A stretch of 64,000 nucleotides of DNA. It comes from Malurus cyaneus samueli (taxonomy: Eukaryota > Chordata > Aves > Passeriformes > Maluridae). The notes beneath the pieces were generated by a model. It worked only from the letters and a program-made list of their open reading frames with translations, did no database searches and was not told where the DNA came from. Shown in pieces: positions 55,901-64,000 of this stretch (position 1 is the stretch's first letter; each line of letters begins with the position of its first letter). The stretch is taken from assembly GCA_009741485.1 (NCBI GenBank), contig CM019237.1, forward strand, positions 45,398,302-45,462,301, read 5' to 3'. Made by a program: the position numbers and the translations under genes.

Positions 55901-58900
55901 CCTGAATCAAGCCCCTTATTTGTGATTACTCACAAACTTCCAGTCTTCCGTTCCTTGACCCCCCTGCCCTCCTCACTTGGCTCGACAACACACACCTTCA
56001 GTTCTTCGATTCCCTACAGACTTGGGGAATTACTGTCAATTGCTTTCTGAGAAACATATGTGCTTACAATTGAAAGCTGGGAAATGGTACAGGAAGAAAA
56101 AGGACAGAAAAATGTTCCCAGTAAGTAACCTGCTGATATTCTGCAGCTCCAGGGTCCAGAGGGGCTCCAGGTCCTGTCCCCTCAGCAGGATCAAGCTCTC
56201 TTTGGTTGTGATGAGCAGGTTGCTGCAGTTTGTGTCAGGTGTCTTCATTGTCTGCAGGAAGTCAACACCCCCACTGGGACAAATGGAAAAGAGAGAGGAG
56301 ATCAAGGCTTGTATCTGCACATCTGAGCACTAGGTGCCTATCCTCAGCACTAGGTGCATGGCAATTCCTACCAAAGATTTGAACTATACTTAGAGAAGTC
56401 CATCTTTTCTCCAGTGATGGGGGTTCCTCAGTTAAGTGAGCTAAATTCAAGTGTGGGGTCTTCTGAACATTGTGAGTTATTATAAATAGCATGAAGTTTG
56501 CAAGTTCACATTTGCTCCCTCACTTTATTCCTATCAAGGCCTGCCGCACGATTTGGCAGTAAAGAAGAATGAGCTGAGAAAATGCAGGCCCCCACAGACT
56601 GAGCTTCCCAAAGAGACTCCATTAGCTGGGAACTGTAGAGGGATCTCAGTCAGGTGAATCTCTGTTAGACAGGTTTTTGTCAGAAAGAGGGCATGAATTG
56701 CTGTTACTGAGCAACCCAGACCACAAGATAGAGCAGGATGAGATAGAAGAGGATGGGAAAGAAGAGGACGTGACTACAGCGATGTAACATGTACCGGCTG
56801 ACCATGAAGAAGAAACATAGTAAGACGCAAGAACAAGGAGCAATTGAGGAACAATAGGACGATTGAAGAAAGTGCAAAATGCTGAGAACGTTGATTTAAA
56901 ACTGCAAGGCATACAAAAACACGCTTTTGCAAATACACCAATCATATGCTGAAATGTAATAGACAGACTGTTAAATTAACCAATGAATAATTACTAATCA
57001 TATAGAAAGGCATTACTAATCATATAGAGAGGCTGGCTTATGAAAATAGATAAAAAGGAGCTTGTATTAGAAATAAACGGATCATGCTCATCATATTGGT
57101 GTCTGTGTGACCGGGAGCCCCGTCGCCCAGAAGGGAACACCTCTTTTTTTTCCCTTCAGCTATGGATATGGGGCTGAAGAAAGGGACAAGGGGCAGGAGA
57201 AGATAAGGACTCCTTTTTACCATACTCTGCACTACTTTTGCTAAGACAACCACAGGACAGGGAGGAAATGATGGGTTCCCCACAGTTATCAACTGGACAA
57301 TGAACAGATTGACAATATCGAAGTAGAAGCAGCCATCTCTAGGAGCACTAAGAAGTGCCTCCCCTTCCCTTCCTCCCCCCAGAAGGAGCAAGATGGCAAG
57401 TCCATTGTTGCGGGTTAAGGTTTCTCCTTTTGTTTCCTTTCTTGGGGAATTTTTCTTTCCCATTTTGTTGCTGGGACACACTGATTGCCAGGTCATCCTT
57501 TGGATGGCTGGGTGATGGGGAAGACAAAAGAACCTAGCTCCACCCAAAGAGTCTCTCTGGGCACTCCTCCTGCCTAGCTTTTTTTTCTTCTCCTCTCCTT
57601 GGAGAGAGGGAAGTTCTCGCGGGAGTTTTGGGCTCGGGGAGGGTATGTGTGTGTGTGTGTCTGTGTGGGGCAGGGGAGGGTATGTGTGTGTGTGTGTCTG
57701 TGTTCCTGCCCTGCTTAGCTAGGGGGAGGATAGTGGACCTGCTGCCTGCGGGGGAGAGCTCGCCTGCTGCTTTCTGCAGAGCCCAGCATCTCTGCTCGGT
57801 GGTTCCTGTTTGCTGCACTGTGATCTTCTGCCCTGTGCCTTGCTGGGGACCCCTGAGATTCCAGCTCCAGTAGTCAAGTTCTGCTGCATCCGTTCTGCAG
57901 CCATGGGATTCTGCTCATCTCTTTGCTCATCCGGACATTCTGGGGGTTCTTGCTGTCCAGAGGAGCACCAAGATGGACGTTTCCACTGTGAGTTTGCAGA
58001 GGAACTTTTTCTCCATCCACCTCTGCCAGTTCATGTCCGCCATTGGCCACGTGGGAGATCTGAACCAGCCAGAACCCGCGCCACAGCGCCCCCTGCAGCC
58101 GCCGGGGAATCATCGCACCCGCCCTGCCTGGCCAGGAGCCAACAGCGCCCCTGCCGACTGGGACTGTAACTGCACCGAAGGGGAGGGGGTGTATCTCTGT
58201 GTGAGGCTGTCATTGGGTTTGTGACTGGGTTGGTTGCTGCTGTTGTTGTTGTTACTTGTCTCACCTTGTTATACATATTAGTAAAAACTGTTATTCCCTT
58301 TTACCCATATTCTTGCCTGAAAGCCCCTGATTTTCCAAAGCTATAATAATTTGGAGGGAAGGGGGGTCATATCCACCACTCCAAGCGGGGTCCCTGCCTT
58401 CATTGGCAAGTACCTGTCTTTCAAACCAAGACATCCATCTTCTACCTGTAAATGTCAATGAGCTCTGATAGGTTGACAGATCTGCGCTTTTCCCACTCTG
58501 GCTCCTCTTGCTGCAGCATTGCAGGAAAGTTGTCCCGGTTTCTGGCTTGGGTAAAAATATCCCTCAGGGCAACTGCTTGAACATTACCTGCCAGAAAGAG
58601 TAAGGATGAAGAGTGCTGACTGCAAAAGATAACACAGTATAACCAAGAGTGGCTGGGACCACTGCAGTTGTGGCAGAAGGCAATGAAACACCCAGAGCTG
58701 GAACCCCCCTGGCATGATATGCCTTTGGGTATTCAAGGCTAGCAGGTATTGGTGGTCCTGTATTTTTCCACACCATGGCAATGAGACTTGTACTTTTGCT
58801 TCCTAGATTTTACAGCACAGGACATGGCAGAAATATCCCAGGGATGCTCTGGACTATTGTAGGTAAAACTAGTATTTCCTCAGTAAGGCGAAGTGCTGCA

Positions 58901-61900
58901 GAGGCAAGGTGCATCTTACCAAAACCAAACAGGATGTAGATGGCTCCCCGGCCGGTGATGTGGACTTGGGGGCCAATCACTTTCCCTTCTCCATTGGTGC
59001 TGTACTTCACAGGCCCACCCAAAGCAGTTCCAGTCTTTCCTGATACCAAGACGAAAAAAACATCAGGCTGCAAGGAGAGAAGTAGAGATTTTTATCGGTG
59101 TTTTCATGCACCTCAGCACTCAAGAGTCTTCTCCCAGCCCCACAGCATGAAGCTCCATTGATCTTTTTCCCCTCAGCAAGGTCTAGATAGTGTTTGCTCT
59201 CTCTTTGCTCAGTCTGGATTCCTGGGCATCTTACATTCATGTTTTACTCTTGACACAAATGCATCAAATATGAAAGGGATTTGAAAAACATGAACAACAC
59301 CAATGTCAAAATTCTGGGGAGGGATGAGCATAAAGGAAATCTGCATCTGAATTAATCACACAAGTATTTCTTTCTTTTGCATAAGCTAAATGCTCTTTTC
59401 TCCAGAGATCCATTCCTACTAAACACTAACTTCAAACCACATATTCACTGAACAGAAACAGATAATTCTCAAGTCTCAGTCAGGTGCAAATAATGACCCT
59501 TCTGTTCATTCCCAGCTGTCAAGCAATGCAGGTAGCATCATTATTGTTTAAACTCACTGCTCTGACCCACTGGAATAAAAAGGGTGCTTTTCAGCAAAAT
59601 CCAAGGGAATGAAAATTAGGGGCTCTTGTAGCTCTAGTTACAGTCCTTTCACATCAGGCTCCCTGTTTTTCCTCTACACAGACAGTAAAAGTCCTTTCAA
59701 ACCTTGAGTAGGGATATGCTGTACCTGTGTTTCTTTGAGGGCCAGAACAACAATATCCCTAATTCCATCTCCATCTACATCTGGAAGAGTTGCAGCCGGT
59801 GCAGCCAGAATCCCGCTTGAAAGGTGGATGGAGCTCAGGGTCCAGATGGTCTTGCCTGTGGGAAGAACAAGATGAAAGAGACCTTGGGGAGAGGGCATTG
59901 CTAGAAAGTTCCACAAAACCTTCTTGAAGAGAAAGCAAGAGAGATGATTTCTCCCTTTCTCTGTGAGGAGGAAAGACAAACCTACAAACTGAGACATGCT
60001 GCAGTGGGGAGCAAAATTCTTTTCTCAGCATTTCAGACTGCCTGTGAGTCAGGCCTCAAGTCCTGCTTTGCTTTCTTCTTAGCATCTCTCTAAAAGACCT
60101 GAGCCCTAAAAAACTTCTGAAATAGCAGAGAATATTTAAGGTTCACTTTTGGAAGGAGAACCTAAATGAGAGTGCTGCTCTGCCTCAGCCAGAAGTAAAG
60201 GCTAGGTAGACACGAGGAAAGGGAACAGATGGGCAGTTCTGATATTCAAAGTGCAAATCTGTGTCTCAGTTGAATTCCCAGCAGCAAATTACCACTCCAG
60301 CATGACATACTCACTCCACCTCAGGGTGAAAGCATGTTAGCAGACGCGATGTCAAATGGTTCAGCAGTCCAGCATGGACCCAGCTGGAAACTCAGTAAAA
60401 CCAGATTTACAAACTTGCAAATAAACATGCAAAAAAAAGGGCAACGATTAAATTTTATGCTTTTATTTTTTCATCATTCCTTTGCCAACACTTTTGCTTT
60501 TTCAATCTTTAAAAATACTTTTCTGCTGCTGCTGCTCTGTAGGCTGAGGTTTGCCCCTGTATGACAAAGTAAACCAAACGCCAAACCTGTACATTAATAA
60601 CACTACTACTGCAGGTAAAGGACACAGCTCATGGTCCTGAGCATGCAAACACTGTGCATGTAACCTGGTCCCTAAAAGCACTTGAAAGGTGCGGAAAGAT
60701 GGCTGGGGATAAAATTAGAAGAAACTGAAAAGTTATATTCACCTAGGGAATTATAGGGTAAAATACAGTTGCCACTCCCTGGATGGAATGTGGTTGGCAT
60801 GCCCAAAACCTATTCCATGATGATTCCCCACATCCACAATCTGCAACCACAGCACCTACTAAGGGGGATGGAATAGAGGGTGGAGTGGAGACACCACAGC
60901 CAGACTGTAGAAATCCTTGCAGGGAGGGGATCTGATGGTGGTTTGCAGCTGATAAGCCAGAGAGCACCTGTCAGCCAGGGGAGATAGGAGACTATGTCTT
61001 GCTGCTGAGTCAGCAACTGTGGTGAAATTATTGTCCTTGGATGAACTTGGTTCATTAAAACCTAACTAATATTAAAACACACCTCCACTGCAAAGTTACC
61101 CGCCTTCAAGGTACCTTTTGGTTGATTCCAAAAACAACCATATACCTACCTATGAGTATTTCTGCCAATGAATTAACGTGGTAGAACAAACAGCAATCAG
61201 AAAATGAAGGTGCACCTGATCAAGTGATTAAAAATGTCATATTCATTCACATCTAATCAATTCAACTATGAGCTTAATTTCTCCGCAAGATTTTCTGGCT
61301 GTCGTGTACATCCTTACATAACTTCTCCAAGAATGCTGTTCAGCTTTGCAGTGCTGTTAGGCAGCTCCTTAGCTGTACTAGCACCTCAGTGCTGAGAACA
61401 TATTCTTTGTGACATGGGGATGCTACAGGGTAAGATTAACACTTTGAAATATTCTGAGATGTAGGATGAACATGCTGTCACAGAGACAAAATGTTATAGC
61501 TTCTCTTATCTTGTGTAACTAGAAATTCATTAATGTTTTGACTCCCTCCTTTGTGTTATGAAGTAATAGCCACTGTGACATGCCAGAACCAAATCATTCA
61601 CACTTATTATCCTTTAAAGAAAACAAAAAAGCAGTAGCCTATTTCTAATATGCTGGCAGTTGACTTTACCTGTGGAGGCACTGAGAAGGCTGAGGAATTT
61701 TGATATTCCTGTAACAAGACAGACAGGCCCTGCAGCTGCCCCCAGTGACAGCTCACTGCACTGCACACTCCGAGTCTCTTCTGGAAGCTGGATGGACCAC
61801 AAGGTGCTGCCATTCATACCAGAAAGTGCCACCACAGTTACAGAGGGCCTAGAGACACCTGGAAGAGACAGGAAAGAGAGAATGTAGTCCCTTGGTACCA

Positions 61901-63245
61901 GAGGGATTACTATGACCATGTTGCCTTCGGTCCTTGGAGACCAAAGGAGCTCCACTCCTGGAGCTGAGTGGTTTAAGACAGACAAATTCACACCGCCTGA
62001 AAGTAAAGGTCAAATGCTACCCCATGGCTGAGTTTCTCTGCAGCAGAGCCTAGCAGCAACCTCCAAACAAGCTGGGCTGAAAATCAACAGTCCAGACAAC
62101 CATGGAGGTTGGACCTGAGCTCATAGCAAGAAATGTGGTCAGCTGGGCAGAGATAATGTGCTCAGTTGTGCTGACTTCTTCATGTGAAAAAAAAAATATA
62201 GAATGCAAGGACAACCTACATGAACGGAATACAGCCTTTATGTCAACAATATCTCACTCTCACTTATTTTTTAACTTAGTGTTCTCTATGCTCATAGTTT
62301 TCCTTTGATAGGATTTGCTGTGAAATACAAAGGGCCTTTCTGGGGCATGGAGAAAGGCATTTTCCCTATTCTCTAATAGTATTTTTATTACCTCTTTGAA
62401 GAGCCAAGGCGTTTTGCCTCCATGAATTTTCTTCAGGCTGAGCAATGTATGCTTGCTCCCTGAATATGTCTCTGAGATTGAACAGATTCACCCAGTACCA
62501 GGAAATGACAGGATAGGCACACGCAGTACAGCAGGCAGCTGGGAATCTCCAGGACTTCAGAAGACCAATGCAATAGAATGCCACAGGACTTGGCAGCCCT
62601 TGTGTAACAGTGGCCAGTATCAGCAGGCTGCTTGTATGTTACCTGAAGGGTGTGAGAGCTAACAAAGAAAGCTAAGGAGCCAGGAGGAGGAAGCAAGGCA
62701 ATACCTGCAAAACAGCCAGGCACAGTAGCCTCCCCATCATCAGTCTATTATTTGTGAATTAACAATGATTGGGAACCTGGCAAGTATATGGAGTGACTTG
62801 GAGAAAAAAACAGCAGTGAGAGTGTTTCCTACAGCACTAACCTACAGCTATCTAAAATCAAAGGGAAGTATGCACAAATGCAGGACAAAGAGATGGAGCT
62901 GCCCCAAGATGAGGTAAAGGCAAACAGATGATGCTGACCGAAAAGTATGGGAGCACAGGCTTGTAATGAAAATTCTGATTCTAAGCATGATCAACCACAG
63001 GCACAGTACACCAGCAATTGTAAGGATCTCTGAAAAGAGCAATGTGGTGGTTTTGAAGCAGCAGGAACTCTGCCTGTGTGTCAGACAAACATACAAAGGT
63101 CCACAGTAACACATGAAGTGGAACACAAAGGAGCTGCAGTGCTTACCCATGACACTGGCATTCCTCAAGGCAGTGAAGACAATGAGGATGTCAGGAAGCC
63201 CATCACCATTTACATCACACAGTTCCAGTGGGGATAACACACCAC
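49963..63245 (-). CDS. FAM234B: FAM234B, family with sequence similarity 234 member B (3' eleven coding exons)
   Basis: Eleven minus-strand exons join in perfect phase: 63245-63147, 61858-61670, 59855-59725, 59067-58920, 58587-58446, 56273-56130, 52776-52695, 52473-52318, 51721-51604, 50618-50392 and 49968-49963. They give about 480 codons, against 622 residues in the human protein (formerly KIAA1467). The missing N-terminus (cytoplasmic region and the single membrane span) lies past 64000. The visible part is the extracellular beta-propeller-like domain with two FG-GAP-type acidic loops, DVNGDGLPD and DVDGDGIRD. Strong matches to human include [35 protein letters not shown] and VGINDL. The molecular function is not established; the paralogue FAM234A (ITFG3) has the same architecture. 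No frameshift or internal stop was seen. Confidence 0.93.
50392..50618 (-). CDS. FAM234B: FAM234B penultimate coding exon
   Basis: A 227-base exon, gatgaaccag acceptor and GTGAGA donor. It encodes [19 protein letters not shown], then [13 protein letters not shown] and [18 protein letters not shown]. Human reads VGINDLWKDAFYVT and GELRRFLSRIKFVEAPYEI (end). If the donor were not used, translation would run on nine more codons to a stop at 50368. Confidence 0.92.
50619..51603 (-). other. FAM234B: FAM234B intron
   Basis: This 985-bp intron has a 20-base T run near 51575 (an A run on the gene strand), just inside the donor. No other feature is seen. Confidence 0.75.
51604..51721 (-). CDS. FAM234B: FAM234B exon (LHHLYLLHP)
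   Basis: A 118-base exon, gcattccaacag acceptor and consensus GTGAGT donor. It encodes [19 protein letters not shown], then [16 protein letters not shown], matching human [20 protein letters not shown], with an NAT sequon. Confidence 0.93.
51722..52317 (-). other. FAM234B: FAM234B intron
   Basis: This 596-bp intron has no recognisable feature besides its splice sites. Confidence 0.75.
52318..52473 (-). CDS. FAM234B: FAM234B exon ([11 protein letters not shown])
   Basis: A 156-base exon (52 codons, phase 0), cttcccttag acceptor and GTGAGC donor. It encodes [13 protein letters not shown] and [13 protein letters not shown], aligned with human MVVDGDSGSIVW and [12 protein letters not shown]. 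Confidence 0.93.
52695..52776 (-). CDS. FAM234B: FAM234B exon ([14 protein letters not shown])
   Basis: An 82-base exon, caaatttacag acceptor. It encodes [18 protein letters not shown] and TGDGNKK, aligned with human PTPGYFTDDQTLDFLLQ. Two in-frame donors lie nine bases apart (GTAAAA and, downstream, GTGAAG); the first gives the length expected from human. Confidence 0.92.
53490..53800 (-). mobile_element. old CR1/L3-like LINE fragment (antisense)
   Basis: Phrases such as 'gagtcagttctaatgattaa', 'tttcacccaaagaaacattc' and 'gcttcaaggtacttgttctt' resemble the reverse complement of an ancient amniote LINE 3' region that I associate with the CR1/L3 group. Divergence is high and the call is tentative. 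Confidence 0.4.
54930..55095 (+). mobile_element. CR1 LINE 3' fragment
   Basis: The order 'ctgcccagagacatggtgaa', 'gtctccattcttggagtcgt' and finally 'acctccagaggtgccttcca' followed by 'actttaaccatac' matches the 3' end of CR1 in the plus orientation. It is antisense to FAM234B. Confidence 0.8.
56130..56273 (-). CDS. FAM234B: FAM234B exon ([11 protein letters not shown])
   Basis: A 144-base exon, atttgtcccag acceptor and GTTACT donor. It encodes [20 protein letters not shown] and [20 protein letters not shown], matching human [19 protein letters not shown]. It includes an NCS sequon. Confidence 0.93.
56640..57160 (+). mobile_element. LTR-like block (second ERV remnant)
   Basis: The layout resembles a compact retroviral LTR read on the plus strand: a CCAAT-type motif (ccaatgaa near 56979), two 22-bp tandem repeats (56990-57033), an A/T-rich TATA-like segment (atagataaaaagg near 57046), then AATAAA near 57072 and a GC-rich stretch with 'ccgggagccccgtcgccc' before about 57140. 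No clear terminal TG...CA pair or target duplication was found, so the ends are uncertain. A truncated ERVK/alpha-like LTR is my best guess. Confidence 0.4.
56990..57033. repeat. two tandem 22-bp units
   Basis: ATTACTAATCATATAGAAAGGC (56990-57011) is followed directly by a copy with a single difference (57012-57033). Short direct repeats like this are common in retroviral U3 enhancers, in line with the LTR-like block around them. Confidence 0.9.
57406..58433. mobile_element. solo ERV LTR, ERVL-like, with 5-bp target duplication
   Basis: The element runs from TGTTGCGGG to CAAGACA, so it has the TG...CA ends of an LTR. It is flanked on both sides by TCCAT (57401-57405 and 58434-58438). A 5-bp duplication is typical of ERVL-type (class III) elements. 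Internal phrases such as 'aagcccctgattttccaaag' followed by 'ctataataatttgg' are ones I associate with LTRs common in songbird genomes. At 1028 bp with no internal retroviral genes, it is a recombined solo LTR. The identical duplication suggests moderate to young age. The family assignment is from memory. Confidence 0.88.
57636..57709. repeat. two tandem 37-bp units with TG microsatellite
   Basis: Two adjacent copies (57636-57672, 57673-57709) each begin GGGGAGGGTATG and continue with a TG run and CTGTGT. They lie inside the solo LTR and probably arose by slippage or local duplication. Confidence 0.85.
58446..58587 (-). CDS. FAM234B: FAM234B exon next to the LTR insertion
   Basis: A 142-base exon, tttctggcag acceptor. 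It encodes [19 protein letters not shown], then [20 protein letters not shown], nearly the human sequence. Its donor is GTAGAA, weaker than consensus at +4 to +6. Only seven intronic bases remain before the target duplication of a retroviral LTR. Confidence 0.93.
58588..58919 (-). other. FAM234B: FAM234B intron
   Basis: This 332-bp intron has no recognisable feature besides its splice sites. Confidence 0.75.
58920..59067 (-). CDS. FAM234B: FAM234B exon (VSGKTG...LFGFG)
   Basis: A 148-base exon, ctccttgcag acceptor and GTAAGA donor, starting [13 protein letters not shown] and ending in [10 protein letters not shown]. It aligns throughout with human (PDLCFLLVSGRTG, GAVYILFGFG). Confidence 0.93.
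59068..59724 (-). other. FAM234B: FAM234B intron
   Basis: This 657-bp intron has no recognisable feature besides its splice sites. Confidence 0.75.
59725..59855 (-). CDS. FAM234B: FAM234B exon with second acidic loop
   Basis: A 131-base exon, cttcccacag acceptor and GTACAG donor, ending in phase 0. It encodes [19 protein letters not shown] and [19 protein letters not shown], a calcium-binding-like DxDxDG loop aligned with human LPDLDEDGVRDLVVLA. Confidence 0.93.
59856..61669 (-). other. FAM234B: FAM234B intron
   Basis: This 1814-bp intron shows nothing that I recognise as a gene or repeat. Confidence 0.75.
61670..61858 (-). CDS. FAM234B: FAM234B exon (GMNGSTLW)
   Basis: A 189-base exon, tctcttccag acceptor and GTAAAG donor. 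It encodes [20 protein letters not shown] through [17 protein letters not shown], matching the human segment closely, including the NGS sequon. Confidence 0.93.
61859..63146 (-). other. FAM234B: FAM234B intron
   Basis: This 1288-bp intron contains no repeat or gene that I recognise. Confidence 0.75.
63147..63245 (-). CDS. FAM234B: FAM234B exon with first acidic loop
   Basis: A 99-base exon with a tgttgcag acceptor and a GTAAGC donor. It encodes [16 protein letters not shown] and then ALRNASVM, with an NAS glycosylation sequon. It aligns with human LSPLELADVNGDGLRD. It needs an upstream exon ending with one base of a split codon; none is found before 64000. Confidence 0.92.
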
Positions 63246-64000
63246 CTGCAACAATGACAGAGAGTCACTTCATGTCAAAAAGACCACCCAGCTCAGTTTT
63301 CACACTGTGAGAGGAGGGCTGGCCCAGAGATGGGACTTGTGGATAGATAAGCCTCAGAAAGTCAGCCAGGCAATCACTAAGGGCAGGCAGCTCACACCAT
63401 GGTAAGATCTTTCACTGCATGGGAAGATAGAAATATAGCATCTGGGTCAGGGAAAGGAAAAATGGAGAAGCTAACAGAAAAAGATCTGTTTTCCACTTCA
63501 ATTTCTGAGGGGATGTGGAGCTATGTATCTTATGAAAAGCTTAGGTTTGTAAGCCAGGGGTGGAAAGCAAGGAAGGAGAGACATATCTAGATTTGGCAGA
63601 AATTATTTCACAAAACAATGTTACTTTATTGCAGAAGCCAGAATGGGAGATACTTTAGAAATATTACCTGGCACACACAGGATAACAAAAGATCTCAAAT
63701 GTTGATTTATGGATTCAAGCAGGACAAAAAGACAATGAAATAAGGTTAGTTAAGCTAGTTAGAAGACACAAAGACATCTATCCCTCTCCTCTCAGACACA
63801 AGCACATACTTCAGCATGGAGGTACTGGTAAAGTCCAGGCTGTAGAAAGGGAGGCACTGTATTTTAAAGTGGGCTGGGCCATCTCCATCTGGAACAGAAT
63901 ACAACATCCAGACAAAAAGGCAGGATGGAAGAAGAGTCAAAATAATTTTTGATGTTGGTAGAAATTTTGTGGCACTATTATCTACTGATGCCAGATGTCA
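63246..64000 (-). other. FAM234B: FAM234B intron continuing past the window
   Basis: The upstream exon with the membrane segment should lie beyond 64000. An exon-like segment at about 63817-63892 has splice-like ends, but its phase does not fit the next exon and its peptide does not resemble FAM234B. Confidence 0.6.

Larger units (their letters stand above)
52777..56129 (-). other. FAM234B: largest FAM234B intron, with CR1 fragments
   Basis: This 3353-bp intron contains a CR1 3' fragment (54930-55095) and an older CR1-like fragment (53490-53800). Apart from these I see no feature. Confidence 0.75.
56274..58445 (-). other. FAM234B: FAM234B intron largely retroviral
   Basis: This 2172-bp intron contains the 1028-bp solo LTR (57406-58433) and a second LTR-like block (about 56640-57160). 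The rest, including 57161-57405, has no other feature that I recognise. Confidence 0.75.

Noticed and set aside
57038..57547. 169-codon minus-strand frame spanning the LTR-like block and the start of the solo LTR
   Set aside because: It crosses the LTR boundary and its target duplication, so it cannot be an old intact gene; no retroviral protein motif seen.
57810..58276. Open frames inside the solo LTR
   Set aside because: They lie within LTR sequence and have no similarity to gag, pol or env products; chance frames of a GC-rich LTR.
63817..63892. Minus-strand exon-like segment with ttctgttccag acceptor and GTATGT donor, peptide starting DGDGPAHF
   Set aside because: It ends two bases into a codon while the next FAM234B exon needs one, and the peptide does not match the membrane-proximal part of FAM234B.

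Overview
The window is vertebrate nuclear DNA, most likely from a bird and plausibly a songbird. Coding sequence is sparse and split into short exons with GT-AG introns. Several CR1-type LINE fragments are present, as is a solo endogenous-retrovirus LTR of a type I associate with passerine genomes. There is one undetermined base, near 34483. Nothing is bacterial in character: there are no operons, ribosome binding sites, CRISPR arrays or prokaryotic mobile elements.

Layout. Positions 1-40391 are a gene-poor stretch in which I could recognise no gene with confidence. It holds CR1 LINE remnants (about 20170-21050, 25350-25460, 30235-30500, 33410-33690), a T31/A20 foldback (7461-7515), two perfect hairpins (34501-34530, 35148-35183) and one exon-like open segment on the minus strand (24218-24390). 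Positions 40392-47172 (+) carry a complete five-exon GSG1 coding sequence of 314 residues, a four-pass membrane protein of the claudin/PMP22-like superfamily. Positions 49963-63245 (-) carry eleven coding exons of FAM234B, about 480 codons and complete at the 3' end. Its N-terminal exons, with the cytoplasmic region and the single membrane segment, lie beyond position 64000.

GSG1 and FAM234B are tail to tail. The next cue for GSG1 3'-end formation is near 47660 and those for FAM234B are near 48014 and 48070, so the two transcripts probably end within a few hundred bases of each other. The same pair is adjacent and convergent in human 12p13.1 (FAM234B-GSG1-EMP1), so this is conserved amniote synteny. 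EMP1, the next human neighbour, would be expected on the minus strand to the left, but I found no EMP1 exon.

The most notable structure is a 1028-bp solo LTR (57406-58433) flanked by a perfect 5-bp target duplication. It is inserted in a FAM234B intron only 7 intronic bases past a 5' splice site. A second, LTR-like block (about 56640-57160) sits in the same intron, so over half of that intron is probably retroviral. FAM234B also appears to end in an exon that contributes a single codon plus the stop. I found no evidence of an undescribed biological system.
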